Source of the DNA: Alloprevotella sp.
GTDB taxonomy: Bacteria > Bacteroidota > Bacteroidia > Bacteroidales > Bacteroidaceae
Assembly: GCA_017478625.1 (NCBI GenBank)
Contig: JAFVDF010000009.1
Coordinates: forward strand, 124,001 to 188,000
DNA length: 64,000 nucleotides
Direction of reading: 5' to 3'
Positions 35,736 to 43,905 of the stretch are shown one piece after another. The notes under the pieces are model-generated. The model searched no databases, was not told the DNA's origin, and saw only the letters and a list, made by a program, of their open reading frames with translations. A program made the position numbers and the translations under genes. How positions within the stretch are numbered: position 1 is the first letter of the stretch; each line of letters opens with the position of its first letter.

Positions 35736-36755
35736 TTATCGAATGAGTTCTTCCAGTTTCGCACTAAGTTCTTTGCGCTCCGAAAAGCGGGCAAAGAGTG
35801 TACCGTCTGATTTGTAAAGGAAAAATAGTGGCAAGTCCCGCACACCAAACTGTTCCACCAAGGGCGATTTGAAAACACCCCTGTCGCACACGATACTTCC
35901 ACGCACCGAGTCGCGCTTCATCGTATTGCGGCAAGCCCTCTCTTCGGCATCCAGCGAAACGTGAAGCACTTTTACCCTGCCCTGACGGACAAGCGGATTT
36001 GTCCGAATGGCCTTGTGGAGTTCGGGCATATACTTCAACCAACTGGCCCAAAACACTACCAACAAGGGACGGTCCTTGTAGTCGGCAAAAGAGATATCCT
36101 TACCCTCTATGTCCGTGGCTTTGAATTCGGGCAGACGGCTACCGGCCGACAAGGTAAGTGGCCCACGTAAGGCCATTTCGTATTTATTCAGAAACTCGGA
36201 TTTTAATCCCCCCTTGCGCAAGACGTCAAGCAACGAAAGCGTCGTCTGCGGATCTGCCTCAGAGGCGTAGGCAAAAAAGTCTAGAAAAACGGCCAGTCCG
36301 TCAAGTGTTGTCGAATGGTCGCGTATATACTGTTCAGCCGCAAGTCGGCGATCGGAAACGGGCCGACTGAGAAGCGACTCCCTGAAATCAGACAACCGGT
36401 CATTGGCTTCGGTGCCCCCCACTTCTACTGCTTCCAACCGGTTGGCATTACCCTTGATACGAATGCGCTGGCCGGGTTCTGCCACAAATGTAGTACGCAA
36501 AAAGTTGGGGTAGAGTATGGCGTAGAGTTGTGGCTCTGTGACAGGGACGCGATAGTCGAACTTACCTTTCTTCAACTTGAGGGTATCTATGCCACGGAAA
36601 GTACCGCTCTCGCAGTAGATAAGCAGGTTGGCATCACGAAGGTTGGCAAATTCGCCTGTTATACGTGCCTGATCGCGTCCTCCGGAGCAAGCCGTCAGCC
36701 ACAATAGGGTACACGCCAGCAGACAGGTATATAAACGTCGGAGGGACATATACAT
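35736..36755 (-). CDS. DUF4369/thioredoxin-fold lipoprotein lacking the CxxC motif
   Basis: Lipoprotein of 339 residues; lipobox LTAC with Cys23. An N-terminal DUF4369-like beta domain (ITGEFANLRDANLLIYC) is followed by a TlpA-like thioredoxin fold from about 200. Where an active member has WCxxC, this one reads FWASWLKYMPEL, so both redox cysteines are gone; the cis-proline loop is DLPLFFLY. It therefore cannot act as a disulfide reductase by the normal mechanism and may be a binding or scaffold protein. The upstream frame includes a TTG at 36758; ATG at 36755 or 36749 is likelier. It follows the TPR/OmpA lipoprotein by four bases. Confidence 0.82.
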   Translation of the reverse strand: MYMSLRRLYTCLLACTLLWLTACSGGRDQARITGEFANLRDANLLIYCESGTFRGIDTLKLKKGKFDYRVPVTEPQLYAILYPNFLRTTFVAEPGQRIRIKGNANRLEAVEVGGTEANDRLSDFRESLLSRPVSDRRLAAEQYIRDHSTTLDGLAVFLDFFAYASEADPQTTLSLLDVLRKGGLKSEFLNKYEMALRGPLTLSAGSRLPEFKATDIEGKDISFADYKDRPLLVVFWASWLKYMPELHKAIRTNPLVRQGRVKVLHVSLDAEERACRNTMKRDSVRGSIVCDRGVFKSPLVEQFGVRDLPLFFLYKSDGTLFARFSERKELSAKLEELIR

Positions 36756-36759
36756 CAAC

Positions 36760-38463
36760 TTATTTCAGTAGGTTTTGAAATTGTGCGTCGGCCTGAAGTC
36801 CGGCAAATTCAAGATCTTTTTTGGCAAGATCCTTCAGATTGCGGTCCAACCTTATCGCCTCGGCCAACTGGCTTATGGCTTTTTCTTTCAAGCCTGTGCG
36901 TGCCGCCACTATGGCCCCCAGATAGGCCGAAAGAGCCGTGGGTTGTTCCAACTGGCTGAGCGTCTTGTCGGCACCGACATAGTCTTTGTTCAGCAACTGC
37001 GCCAGAGCAGCACTCGGTGTAATGCTCTGCGCCAACTGCTGGCAGGCCTGACCATATTGGCCCTTTGCTATGAGCAGATTGCCCAAGACTTCGCTATAGT
37101 TCTTTGTCGTTGTAGCCTGCGACAGTTCCTCTTCGGCCACGTCTATACGTCCGCGCGTCAGGGCTACAAGGGCTTTGTTGGCATGGGCTTCAGCTACATC
37201 TTTTTTAATAGTCAAAGCGCGGTCAAAGCAAGCCTCGGCAACCTCAATGTCACCTTTGGTAAAATGGACTACTCCGAGGTTATTCTGTGCCCGATAATCC
37301 TGCGGATAGAGCGAGGTGGCCTTGGCGTAGATTGATGCTTTCTTATCGGCATTGTCCGTAAGCGTAGCGGCATAGAGCAATTCTTCTACCGACAGTTGCG
37401 AAGCATCTTTTTCATACTGCTCCTGTATCTCCGCATCGGTGCGACCGATAAGCAGATAGTTTACACTGAGGCGAGCGCGACGTAGTTCGGGAAGTATCTC
37501 GTCGGCCAGTTCGCGGAAGCCTACGGAAATATTTTTTATCTGCGCTTCACGCTCCTCGGGGTCATCATACATAGAGAGAACACGCAAAATAACCTCCTTG
37601 TCCTGGATGTTACTTTCGCGTACGAGAGTCTGAAAGCCCTCCCAATCCTGTGCCGTATAGCGCGTAGAAACAGCGGCATCCAAATCCAGTTTGCGCAGTT
37701 GCGCATCGACGTATTCCTTAGAACTTTGCTCCCGGGCCTGTGCCAAATTTTTGTTCAACTGCTGACCTCCGTCCGGAGAAGCGTATGCACTGATTTCGAT
37801 AGAACTTAGTGCGTGGCCTTTAGCATCTTCTTTTATGCTACGCAAAGTCTCTACAAACTGCTCTACCGATGGCGTACGCAGTTCGCTCTGCCGGACGCGC
37901 GATTGCTGTATGAGATATCGTATCTGGGCCTCCTGCCTTTGCTCAATGGCATAGCGGTAGGCATCTGCACCAAGAGCCGGGGTGGCTGACGCAGCGGTGT
38001 GCGACACAAGAGTGGCCGTAGCCAGCACACCAGAACCTACCTTTACGTCGGGCAAACTGACATTTTTCCCTTTTTGACGGGCATCAAAAGTCAGATAAAG
38101 ATCCGACTGTATCATAGCAGGATCGTACGGAAACTGTTCGCGGATGGAGAAAACGCCTCCTATATCATACGAGACTTCCTGACCGTTGCCCCGTACTTTT
38201 TCTCCCTGAAATTCGGCGGTATGCCCTTTCACTTCGCCTCCTGCATAATGCAATACGGGCGTAATACGGATTTCCGCATTCTTCTTAAAGTATTTTTCAG
38301 GAAAACGTCCGGCTATCACCAGAGGCACCTTATCGGCAGAAACCTCAAGGGGCTGTGGAGTTACGGTAGCATTACTGGCATCGAAGGCGCCAAGTTTTGA
38401 ACAGGATGTCATCATAAGCGGTAAGACAAGCAGACCGCACAAAATCGGGGAAAGATTACGCAT
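36760..38463 (-). CDS. Lipoprotein with OmpA-like domain and TPR repeats
   Basis: Outer-membrane lipoprotein of 567 residues; lipobox MTSC with Cys21. Residues about 30-160 are beta-rich, residues 210-345 form an OmpA-like peptidoglycan-binding domain (ISAYASPDGGQQLNKNLAQARE), and residues 360-560 hold several TPR units (YRAQNNLGVVHFTKGDIEVAEACFDRAL and similar). It could tie the outer membrane to the cell wall and hold partner proteins. First gene of the run that includes the thioredoxin-like lipoprotein, ComM-like ATPase, Nudix-like protein and redoxin. A -7-like box lies 40 bases upstream. Confidence 0.85.
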   Translation of the reverse strand: MRNLSPILCGLLVLPLMMTSCSKLGAFDASNATVTPQPLEVSADKVPLVIAGRFPEKYFKKNAEIRITPVLHYAGGEVKGHTAEFQGEKVRGNGQEVSYDIGGVFSIREQFPYDPAMIQSDLYLTFDARQKGKNVSLPDVKVGSGVLATATLVSHTAASATPALGADAYRYAIEQRQEAQIRYLIQQSRVRQSELRTPSVEQFVETLRSIKEDAKGHALSSIEISAYASPDGGQQLNKNLAQAREQSSKEYVDAQLRKLDLDAAVSTRYTAQDWEGFQTLVRESNIQDKEVILRVLSMYDDPEEREAQIKNISVGFRELADEILPELRRARLSVNYLLIGRTDAEIQEQYEKDASQLSVEELLYAATLTDNADKKASIYAKATSLYPQDYRAQNNLGVVHFTKGDIEVAEACFDRALTIKKDVAEAHANKALVALTRGRIDVAEEELSQATTTKNYSEVLGNLLIAKGQYGQACQQLAQSITPSAALAQLLNKDYVGADKTLSQLEQPTALSAYLGAIVAARTGLKEKAISQLAEAIRLDRNLKDLAKKDLEFAGLQADAQFQNLLK

Positions 38464-38503
38464 ATCTATTGTTTTTTCGTTGTTATCGACCGAAAGAATA
38501 GAG

Positions 38504-38511
38504 CGAAATTA
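38504..38511 (-). promoter_or_regulatory. -7-like box upstream of the TPR/OmpA lipoprotein gene
   Basis: On the minus strand TAATTTCG, a one-base variant of TAnnTTTG, 41 bases before the start codon. The same TAnnTTCG form appears upstream of the DUF2723 gene and ftsA. Confidence 0.4.
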
Positions 38512-38973
38512 CATCTCAGGGGGGGAATATGCAAATAGCCTCGCCGTTTTGTAGGAAATTTTCAAAGAAAATTTTCCTGCCACGCCCTCACAGACAAGTG
38601 CAAGGGAATAAATTCCACACAGTCCAAACTCCTACGCGCCCATCTCTTTTCAATTCGCATCTTAACCGGAGAATTCGTATCCCGCAACAATCGAACCATA
38701 CTCCCCGAGGCCCAAATTCTCCGATGAAACCGCCTTTTTTTGTCGCTTGTAAGTCTGCAAGGCGTATAGCATAGTGCCCGTCCCGAGTACAGAGCAGATC
38801 TCTGTTTTTATCTCGCTCCCCTATGGCTGTAAGATAATAACCTCAACAGACAGGTCTGTCATCTCGGTCTGCCTGGGCAATCTCCACCACCACCCGGACC
38901 GCCTTTCTTATAATCAATATTCAGTCTTCAACCACGGCAAGCACTCCTTCGGCTTATTTTCACCTCCCGCTAT

Positions 38974-39006
38974 TTGACAAAACAGGATACTGTTTTGCTA
39001 TGTCAA
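38974..39006. repeat. Imperfect inverted repeat
   Basis: TTGACAAAACAG (38974-38985) is followed after four bases by CTGTTTTGCTATGTCAA, whose ends pair with it apart from a small bulge; ACAAAACAG recurs at 39011-39019. Could be an operator for the downstream lipoprotein pair. Confidence 0.5.
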
Positions 39007-39208
39007 TTGTACAAAACAGAAGAATTATCTCGTATAAATATATAAAAATCAGCTATTTTACCCCCCCCGTTAAATTTTGTTAAAAAATGCTTGTACGATT
39101 CATTTCTAACCATTACGTTTGCGATTGGACGGGTGCTATTTAGCGGAAAGTCCGTTCTGTCAGTTTGCATCTATCTTTACATTATTCACTCCATAATTTT
39201 TATAGAAA

Positions 39209-39814
39209 ATGAAACATTTGAAACTTTTCTGTCTGGCCACGCTCTTGATTGGTGGCTTAGTGTCTTGTAGTGATTCCACACACGAAACCGAAGAATTAAC
39301 TAATCCCACCCTGGCAACGCTTACCCGCCCAGCAGGATTTGAATCTACTCCGTTCTTCGTAGAATTTGGAGGAGCAAGGATTGCCGTAGATATCCAACCG
39401 TACTTCTTTACCGATCGCTCGTTTGACATTTTGGTAAATTATGATTTAGTATCTTCACCCTCAATTCTCGATGAGGAGGAATACAAAGACTCGGAAACTG
39501 AACAACTCCATATTAGTGGCACATACACCTATGATGCAACCAAAGGTTTGCTGACGCTGATTCACGAAGACTATGAACTTCCTGAGGTTCCTGAAGTTCA
39601 AGGGACACGGAAAGTCAAGGCGTTTACCGTAAAAGCGAAAGAAGCTGAAACAATAGAGTTCCCCTTTACGGTACAGGAAAATGCTAACGGAGAATTTGTA
39701 GTCACGGGCAATATTGCTGAATATATAAAATGGGGACTGGTTCTCGACGAACTTCCCACAGCCCCAAGTTCTCTTTTGCTGACAAAGGGAACCGTAGAAC
39801 TTGTTGACGAATAA
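39209..39814 (+). CDS. Lipoprotein, first of a tandem paralogous pair
   Basis: Predicted lipoprotein of 201 residues; lipobox LVSC with Cys20, followed by SDSTHETEE, acidic residues of the kind that direct lipoproteins to the Bacteroidota cell surface. The mature part is beta-rich, with TYTYDATKGLLTL near residue 104 and NGEFVVTGNIAEYIKWGLVLDELP near 160. Both segments have counterparts in the same order in the next gene. No known family is recognised. A terminator follows directly, so the two copies are transcribed separately or by readthrough. Function unknown. Confidence 0.8.
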   Translation: MKHLKLFCLATLLIGGLVSCSDSTHETEELTNPTLATLTRPAGFESTPFFVEFGGARIAVDIQPYFFTDRSFDILVNYDLVSSPSILDEEEYKDSETEQLHISGTYTYDATKGLLTLIHEDYELPEVPEVQGTRKVKAFTVKAKEAETIEFPFTVQENANGEFVVTGNIAEYIKWGLVLDELPTAPSSLLLTKGTVELVDE

Positions 39815-39832
39815 TATTACTATCTTATAAGG

Positions 39833-39870
39833 CCAGCCGGCGGTCCACCACAACCACCGGCTGGTTTTTT
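39833..39870 (+). terminator. Intrinsic terminator between the tandem lipoproteins
   Basis: CCAGCCGG (39833-39840) pairs with CCGGCTGG (39857-39864), extended by GGT/ACC after one mismatch, followed by TTTTTT. Confidence 0.88.
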
Positions 39871-40073
39871 ATATGCAACCGACAGACGTGTTGCTTTAAT
39901 ACAGACAAAAGGGCTTAGGGCATATTTCCCGCATATCACTACCCGTAAAAAAGTGGCTCACATAACAGAACAATTAGGCAAAAATGATAATCTTTGCAGA
40001 CAATTGAGCACATACTAACTTCCACTCAATTCGAAACATTGTAGTTTATTACTTTTCAATATTCTCGTTTGTT

Positions 40074-40673
40074 ATGAAAAAAATCCTGTTTTTCTGCTTC
40101 TCCCTTCTCCTGACCGCCAGTATCTGTACGGCATGTGATGACGAGAGTCAGCCCCCTGTATCCACGCCTCCTTCTTACCTGACACTTACTGCCGCTGAAG
40201 GCTATCATGCAGATCCATTCGTAGTAATAGTGGGTTCCACACGCTACGATATTAGTCCGAGTTTCCGCTTCAATGCCGACAACACCTTTTCTATTGCCAT
40301 AGGCTATAGTGAGATTACACCCGGCACATCGCAGGTTTCCATCAGGGCAGAAGAACAACACGTGCGCAACTTGCTCACAACCGGAGGTACATTTACATAC
40401 GACGAAGAGACGGGTGCACTGGTCCTGACCCCCATCACTTCTGCATCGGCCGACCTACAGCAGAACTCTCTGCTTGCGGACGACGATGACGTGCCCTCTG
40501 AGGAAACCCAAACAACGCCGGCATCATATACATTTATGCTGGTGCGCAACATTCTGGGCGAATATGTTATTACGGGTAATTTCGGAGGCTTTGCACGAGA
40601 CCAGTTCAACCTTTCCGAATTAACATCCGTACCTTCCGCCCTCGTCTTAGTAGGGGGAGCCCTCAGCTACTAA
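40074..40673 (+). CDS. Lipoprotein, second of a tandem paralogous pair
   Basis: Predicted lipoprotein of 199 residues; lipobox CTAC with Cys21, followed by DDES, a surface-export-like acidic patch. It shares with the previous gene the order of GTFTYDEETGALVL (near 104), LGEYVITGNFGGF (near 163) and a closing LTSVPSALVLVGGAL; overall identity appears low, so the duplication is old. A 12-residue acidic insert (LLADDDDVPSEE) is unique to this copy. Separated from the first copy by 259 bases with a terminator. Function unknown. Confidence 0.8.
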   Translation: MKKILFFCFSLLLTASICTACDDESQPPVSTPPSYLTLTAAEGYHADPFVVIVGSTRYDISPSFRFNADNTFSIAIGYSEITPGTSQVSIRAEEQHVRNLLTTGGTFTYDEETGALVLTPITSASADLQQNSLLADDDDVPSEETQTTPASYTFMLVRNILGEYVITGNFGGFARDQFNLSELTSVPSALVLVGGALSY

Positions 40674-40695
40674 ATTTTTTTCTCTTTATCCTCAT

Positions 40696-40731
40696 ATCAG
40701 GTCAAAAGTCCTTTTCGACTTTTGGCCTGAT
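40696..40731 (+). terminator. Terminator hairpin after the second lipoprotein
   Basis: Fifteen-base arms 40696-40710 and 40717-40731 with one G-U pair and a CTTTTC loop. The 3' side is AT-rich without a clean T-run. Confidence 0.75.
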
Positions 40732-40776
40732 TCTATTATGCCCTTTGCCCCGACAGATTCTTCTCTCCATATCCAC

Positions 40777-40814
40777 CTCGCCCCATTATCCTCATAAAAA
40801 GATAACGGGGCGAG
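40777..40814 (-). terminator. Hairpin downstream of the sialidase gene
   Basis: CTCGCCCC-TTATC (40777-40790, one mismatch) pairs with GATAA-GGGGCGAG (40801-40814). It lies 33 bases past the end of the minus-strand sialidase gene. Confidence 0.65.
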
Positions 40815-40846
40815 ATTATAGTATGAAATAAAGCGACTGAGCAAAA

Positions 40847-42091
40847 CTATTGTTTGACGTCGCCGAGATCTATGCGATAGAGTCCGTTGGTGATTTCTTC
40901 AAGACTAAGCAGACGATGGACGATAGTATAGGCTTGAATATGAGAACACTCCTCATAAATAAAAGCAAGATGCCCGTCTTGAAGAAGCAGAATTTCTGAA
41001 TAGGCAGAGGGAAGCTGACTTACCTGGAAACGGCCTGTCCAGTGGGTTGCAAGGTCGGACACATCGCTAAAAGCATAGTCGAGAGGTAACTCCTTATAAT
41101 ATATACCCACATTCGCACGCTGAGGACCGAAAGGTACCGACTGCAGAAGCAGATACACAGGGCGATTGTCCAGCAGACGGCGGGCCCGAACTATTTCCAC
41201 ACCTCCATTGCACGCATTGGACAGGGCTACAATACCGTTATTGCTCTGGTTGCTGAGTACAGGCTCTTGCCATGAGCCTGTGCCATCTGCAACGTCATCA
41301 TAGCTGAATAGGTTAAAATAGCGTCCCCCATCGGTTCGCGAAGATAAAAGGAGTTTCCCATTAGGCAACTCTATGATTTTAGGTTCGTCGCCCTCAGGAC
41401 AAGGCTGAGCGTTGGGACCTCCCAATGCATGCCAAGTTTTTCCGAAATCATCGGAATATACTACCCGATTGCCACCCGGTTTAGCAAGCATGGCTGCATA
41501 TATGCGGTAATGAGAACCCAACTTGTGAATACGACTTTGATACATCTTTCCACTACCAAAGAACAGGCCTTGCAATCCGTCATAAAGATTGTATATGTCG
41601 GAAGTAATCTCTGTGGGTTCGCTCCATGTCGTACCATTATCTTGCGATAGGATTCGCGCCACACGCATAGGGTTTCGGTCAGAAGTGTCTCCCCAAGACA
41701 CATTTCCCATTACACAGAGCATCAGCACGTCGCCAGTTTCACGGTCGGCCACAAGTGTGGCATCGCCAAAACCTGCCCGAGCCGGATTCTTTGAACCACT
41801 GCCAAACACAACGGTATGCTCGGGACCAAAGCTACGACCATCGGCCGAAAGTCTATATTTAAGATCTATGCGCGAGCCATAGAGTTCCGGACTCCAACCT
41901 ATATCTCCCTTATTCCACCGATAATCTGCCACACAGATAAGCTGGCCATTGCTTGCCTGTGCAATAGCGGGAATACGATACGGAATAGCCGCATCGGAGG
42001 ATGTCATAAAGATTTCACGCCGTGTGGCCTGCGCACAAACAGACTGCCCAATAGCAAACGCTATCAGAACAAGCAAAAACATTTTTCTCAT
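40847..42091 (-). CDS. Exo-alpha-sialidase (GH33)
   Basis: Exported sialidase of 414 residues, signal peptide about 1-20 (ends VCAQ). The six-blade propeller is marked by the RIP motif (Arg39-Ile-Pro41 in YRIPAI), Asp-boxes SQDNGTTW (149-156) and SDDFGKTW (213-220) and a partial one near 82. Asp63 in NKGDIGW is the likely acid/base, and a Glu in IYEECS lies near the nucleophile Tyr region. The extra N-terminal carbohydrate-binding domain of some Bacteroides sialidases is absent, so the protein is the catalytic core only. It would release terminal sialic acid from host glycans; no nan catabolic genes are adjacent. Confidence 0.9.
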   Translation of the reverse strand: MRKMFLLVLIAFAIGQSVCAQATRREIFMTSSDAAIPYRIPAIAQASNGQLICVADYRWNKGDIGWSPELYGSRIDLKYRLSADGRSFGPEHTVVFGSGSKNPARAGFGDATLVADRETGDVLMLCVMGNVSWGDTSDRNPMRVARILSQDNGTTWSEPTEITSDIYNLYDGLQGLFFGSGKMYQSRIHKLGSHYRIYAAMLAKPGGNRVVYSDDFGKTWHALGGPNAQPCPEGDEPKIIELPNGKLLLSSRTDGGRYFNLFSYDDVADGTGSWQEPVLSNQSNNGIVALSNACNGGVEIVRARRLLDNRPVYLLLQSVPFGPQRANVGIYYKELPLDYAFSDVSDLATHWTGRFQVSQLPSAYSEILLLQDGHLAFIYEECSHIQAYTIVHRLLSLEEITNGLYRIDLGDVKQ

Positions 42092-42102
42092 TATCGTACG
42101 AA

Positions 42103-42555
42103 TTAAGCCGAAAGAATTTGTTTGACAAGAGCCGCTATAGCTTTTCCGTCGGCCCGTCCTACGAGCTGTTTAGAGGCTGCACCCATTACCTTGCCCATAT
42201 CGCGCATACTGGTTGCCCCTTCTTCTGCCACAATACGACGAATCTCAGCTTCGAGTTCTTCGGCCGACAGTTGCTTAGGCAGGTATTCATCTATAACAAG
42301 TGCCTGCGCTTCTTCTTCCTGAGCAAGGTCTTCACGTCCTTTCTCACGATATAAGGCGGCCGTATCGTGGCCTTGCTTGGAAAGTTTGGAAAGAATCTTT
42401 ACAGCCTGCTCATCGGAGAGCTCGCCATCGGCTCCCGGGGCAGTTTTAGCCTCAATAAAATACTTTTTGATATTGCGAAGAGCATCAGTGCGCACCTTAT
42501 CGCGCGCTTTCATCGCCGTCATGATATCACGGCTTATTTGTTCGAAAAGTGGCAT
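42103..42555 (-). CDS. GatB/YqeY domain protein
   Basis: Cytoplasmic protein of 150 residues with the YqeY fold (helical domain related to the tail of GatB). Family features are MTAMKARDKVRTDALRNI at the start, LSDEQAVKILSK and the later GATSMRDMGKVMGA. The domain is linked to tRNA-dependent amide formation, but free YqeY proteins have no proven activity. It lies 39 bases after the second ftsZ, so it is probably the end of the division gene run. Confidence 0.9.
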   Translation of the reverse strand: MPLFEQISRDIMTAMKARDKVRTDALRNIKKYFIEAKTAPGADGELSDEQAVKILSKLSKQGHDTAALYREKGREDLAQEEEAQALVIDEYLPKQLSAEELEAEIRRIVAEEGATSMRDMGKVMGAASKQLVGRADGKAIAALVKQILSA

Positions 42556-42594
42556 AATAGTATGGATAATTAAATGACTGAATCGAGGAAATTC

Positions 42595-43848
42595 CTATAT
42601 CGGATCGGTCAGGTCAAGCGTGGTAGCAGTGGACGGATCAGCAAGTTCGCGAATCTTTTTCAGTTGAGCCTGCGTACGGTCACGGGTAGGCAGATTGTCA
42701 AGTTTTTCTATTATTTCCTCGTTATCGAGATCTTCGGTGGAAAATACATAATGACGATAAATACGACGCATACGCCCACGGTTCTCTGTGGGATAGAACT
42801 TACTTATCCGCTCTCGCTGACGCACTTCACGGTCGGTCGGAATTGGGGGAATATTGGACACGACCTCCTTATCATAGAGTCCGAAGCCTGAAGCCAGCAA
42901 AACCACTTTCACTCCATCCTCCATCGTGGTGTCAAATTCGAGTCCATACTTTGTAAAGAGATTGAACGGAAAATGAGAGAAGAATGTAGTGAGTTCACCG
43001 AATTCGTCCATCGTAAGTTGCTCCTCGGGCTTGGTGCTGGTAGTGATTTTCAACACAACTCGTGAAGCCAAGAATATGTTATTATTGTTCAGAATGGGCG
43101 AATTGAGAGCCTCTTCAAGAGCATGAGTCAATCTGTGTTCTCCCCGAGCATATCCTTGTGACATAATAGCCACGCCACCGTCGGAAAGCACCGTGCTGAC
43201 ATCTTGGAAGTCGAGGTTGATTGTCCCACGCATGAATGTGACTTCTACAATACTCTTGACGGCATTATAGAGCGTCTTGTCGGCCTGTGCAAAGCCATCA
43301 AGAAGCGATTGGGTATGGAAAAGTTCACGCAAACGCTCATTATTGATGATGATGATGGCATCTACCTCCTTGGCCAAGCGTTCCATTCCATCGAGGGCTT
43401 TATCTATCTGCTTAGGGCCCTCAAATCTGAACGGAAGGGTTACTACCCCAATGGTAAGCAAACCTTTTTTGCGAGCCTCACGGGCAACAATAGGTGAAAC
43501 TCCCGTACCTGTACCGCCTCCTTCGCCTGCCGTGATGAAAACCATCTTGACCTCGGGGTTGAAAATAGCTTGTATCTGATCAAGATGTGCCTCTGCCAGC
43601 TCGCGACCGGTCTCTGGATTTCCACCTGCACCAAGACCCGGACCCAGCTGAACTTTCTCTTTGACGGGAGAGTCCTGTAAGTGCTTCTTGTCTGTATTTA
43701 CTACAGCAAAACTCACGTCGCGCAGACCCACACGAAACATATTTGACACCGCATTACCGCCACCTCCACCTATGCCAATAACTTTTATCATCGCAGTAGG
43801 TGTAGGAGATGTCAATTCGAGTAAAGAGGTATCTATTTCGTTTGTCAT
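42595..43848 (-). CDS. Second FtsZ paralogue
   Basis: FtsZ-family GTPase of 417 residues next to ftsZ. The GTP-binding motif GGGTGTG is at 110-116 and the T7-loop residues NLDFQD at 211-216 (Asn211, Asp213, Asp216), so both binding and hydrolysis residues are kept. It differs from its neighbour in the H6-H7 and C-terminal regions; the tail keeps STEDLDNEEIIEKLDNLP but the final conserved peptide is altered and the end is TLDLTDPI. A 5' extension to 43896 has no homology to FtsZ starts; ATG at 43848 aligns with the neighbour. It lies 57 bases after ftsZ. Likely from a tandem duplication followed by divergence. Confidence 0.93.
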   Translation of the reverse strand: MTNEIDTSLLELTSPTPTAMIKVIGIGGGGGNAVSNMFRVGLRDVSFAVVNTDKKHLQDSPVKEKVQLGPGLGAGGNPETGRELAEAHLDQIQAIFNPEVKMVFITAGEGGGTGTGVSPIVAREARKKGLLTIGVVTLPFRFEGPKQIDKALDGMERLAKEVDAIIIINNERLRELFHTQSLLDGFAQADKTLYNAVKSIVEVTFMRGTINLDFQDVSTVLSDGGVAIMSQGYARGEHRLTHALEEALNSPILNNNNIFLASRVVLKITTSTKPEEQLTMDEFGELTTFFSHFPFNLFTKYGLEFDTTMEDGVKVVLLASGFGLYDKEVVSNIPPIPTDREVRQRERISKFYPTENRGRMRRIYRHYVFSTEDLDNEEIIEKLDNLPTRDRTQAQLKKIRELADPSTATTLDLTDPI

Positions 43849-43905
43849 GTCAAAAGTCTGTAGCTGAATTGTAAATCCAGAGTATAGGAGGTGCAAAAAA
43901 GGGGC

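Larger units (their letters stand above)
38464..39208. other. Intergenic region of about 745 bases with no supported gene
   Basis: Divergent gap between the TPR lipoprotein (minus) and the first tandem lipoprotein (plus). It contains a promoter-like box for the minus gene, G7 (38519-38525) and C8 (39061-39068) tracts and an inverted repeat (38974-39006). Open frames of 67-81 codons here have no family resemblance. Confidence 0.7.
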
